Source: an uncultured Clostridia bacterium
GTDB taxonomy: Bacteria > Bacillota > Clostridia > UBA1381
Length of the DNA: 51,998 bases
Assembly: GCA_934454215.1 (NCBI GenBank)
Contig: CAKSGG010000008.1
Coordinates: forward strand, 1-51,998
Direction: 5' to 3'
Below are positions 51,044 to 51,998 of the stretch, in pieces. Made by a program: the position numbers and the translations under genes. The notes beneath the pieces are model-generated. The model was not told the DNA's origin. It was given only the letters and a program-made list of their open reading frames with translations, and made no database searches. The first letter of the stretch is position 1. Each line of letters starts with the position of its first letter.

Positions 51044-51998
51044 ATGATAACCAAACGGCTTATATCACTCATATACGAATCGGCGTCGATTCAGAGGTGG
51101 AACGACCATATTCGCCCGTGGACGGGCTTTACCGAACTGGATAAACAGGCGCATAAGATGTTTTACGCTTATGTGCTTGCAAAATGCGAGGGCGATAAGG
51201 TAGATATGCTGAAGCTTATCGAGGGCGGAATATTTGAGTTTTTTCACCGTTCGATTCTTACGGATATAAAGCCGCCGATATATCATAAGCTTGTAAAAGA
51301 AAAGGGCAGTCAGATAGATAACTGGGTGCTTAACGAATTAAAAGACGATTTATCGCATATAGGCGGCGGTTTTTTTGAGCGCATGGAACGGTATTTTGCA
51401 GAGCCGGAATACTCAAAACTTGAAAAGCAGATTTTAAAAGCCGCTCATTATCATGCTAGCAACTGGGAATTTAAAATTATTTATGCAATGAACCCGACAA
51501 CGTTCGGAATAGAACAGGTTAAGACGGAAATGGAGCAGGGACTGGCGGCGTGCGACACGTTTGCGGGATTCCGATATTTTGCGGGCAGCGGATATTTGCA
51601 GGAGTTTTTGTCGCTTTTGGGCAAGCTGAGGTATCAGCAGAGATGGGCAAAGGCTGTGCGTATGCCGCAGACGTATGTCATGGGGCATATGCTGGTTGTT
51701 GCGGTTTTGTCGTATTTTGCAACGCAGGAGCTTGACGGCGCTTGCAGCGACAGGCTTGTGAATAACTTTATATCGGGGCTTTTTCACGATTTGCCCGAGG
51801 TTTTGACAAGGGATATTGTTTCGCCCGTTAAAGCGTCGGTAAAGGGGCTTGACGATATTATAAAGGGAATAGAGGACGAGCAGATGAAAAAGGTCATTTA
51901 TCCGCTTTTGCCTCCGAGCTGGCATGAGGAAATAGAGTATTACACAAAATCGGAATTTTCGTCAAAAATAAAAATCAACAGTCAGACGGTTATAGTAA
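51044..51998 (+). CDS. HD-domain hydrolase, YfbR-like 5'-nucleotidase group (3' end beyond window)
   Basis: An open frame from the ATG at 51044 (AAAGGAAAGC ahead of it) runs 318 codons to the window edge without a stop. A metal-dependent HD motif is seen in LFHDLPEVLTRDIVSPVK (His248-Asp249), with a preceding histidine in QTYVMGHMLVV. This HDLPEVLTxDI pattern is typical of HD_3/YfbR-like proteins, which hydrolyse 5'-deoxynucleotides in some bacteria. An unusual long N-terminal part (WNDHIRPWTGFTELDKQAHK) contains an earlier His-rich region that may be a second degenerate HD domain. It is probably co-transcribed with ilvA. Substrate unknown. Confidence 0.78.
   Translation, partial: MITKRLISLIYESASIQRWNDHIRPWTGFTELDKQAHKMFYAYVLAKCEGDKVDMLKLIEGGIFEFFHRSILTDIKPPIYHKLVKEKGSQIDNWVLNELKDDLSHIGGGFFERMERYFAEPEYSKLEKQILKAAHYHASNWEFKIIYAMNPTTFGIEQVKTEMEQGLAACDTFAGFRYFAGSGYLQEFLSLLGKLRYQQRWAKAVRMPQTYVMGHMLVVAVLSYFATQELDGACSDRLVNNFISGLFHDLPEVLTRDIVSPVKASVKGLDDIIKGIEDEQMKKVIYPLLPPSWHEEIEYYTKSEFSSKIKINSQTVIV

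Noticed and set aside
1..51998. tRNA, rRNA, CRISPR arrays, insertion sequences, prophage genes
   Set aside because: None seen on either strand: no transposase, integrase or Cas motifs in the translated frames, no regular spaced repeats beyond those listed, and no tRNA-like cloverleaf noticed in the short intergenic gaps.

Overview
The window looks like the chromosome of a strictly anaerobic Gram-positive member of the Clostridia (Firmicutes). The basis is the gene set and layout: an NfnAB-type transhydrogenase, the [FeFe]-hydrogenase maturase HydG, pdxS/pdxT vitamin B6 synthesis, CarD, a zapA-U32-maf-mreBCD-mrdA-minCD-mgsA cell-shape block, S-layer-homology domains, strong AAGGAGG-like ribosome sites and TTGACA/TATAAT promoters with 17-bp spacers. 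A species cannot be named from the sequence alone. I saw no rRNA, tRNA, CRISPR array, phage or insertion sequence, and no gene-free stretch reaches 300 bases.

Layout. 1-1419 (minus): nfnB (cut by the window edge) and nfnA. 1579-17580 (plus): a HAD phosphatase; then a phospho-signalling locus (two Ser/Thr kinases, two PP2C phosphatases, two FHA proteins and an FHA-FHA-ABC exporter); then three exported proteins (lipase-like, SH3, M14 carboxypeptidase); then ung, coaE, a lytic transglycosylase, a cytidylate-kinase-like protein and uppP. 17599-24426 (minus): a carD-ispD-ispF-HAD/GtrA-GNAT run, and a YesL-like protein-mnmG-RNase H run. 24621-35141 (plus): the zapA to mgsA shape and division block plus a HAD phosphatase. 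35329-49529 (minus): uraA-upp, an iron alcohol dehydrogenase, an SLH-anchored GH26-like protein, a long run from hydG down to leuS, and yjdF. 49818 to the end (plus): ilvA and an HD-domain protein cut by the window edge.

How the genes fit together. In the 2375-10661 locus the kinases would phosphorylate threonines, the PP2C enzymes would reverse this, and the FHA modules would read the mark. The final gene joins two FHA domains to an ABCG-type ATPase and membrane domain, the same principle as mycobacterial Rv1747 with its kinase PknF. The kinases carry different outer domains, so the locus reads as a sensor-controlled exporter. This is the best candidate in the window for an undescribed system. 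The shape block supplies MreBCD, PBP2 and MinCD, but minE and rodA are missing from their usual place.

The most unusual non-coding signals are: (1) a repeated intergenic element starting ACAGGAAAAATAAGCGGCGCA, which sits directly on stop codons at three places and twice forms a long hairpin whose inner stem differs between copies; (2) almost identical promoter regions upstream of nfnA and hydG; (3) a structured leader upstream of yjdF; (4) a translation-start module shared by an FHA gene and mreC.
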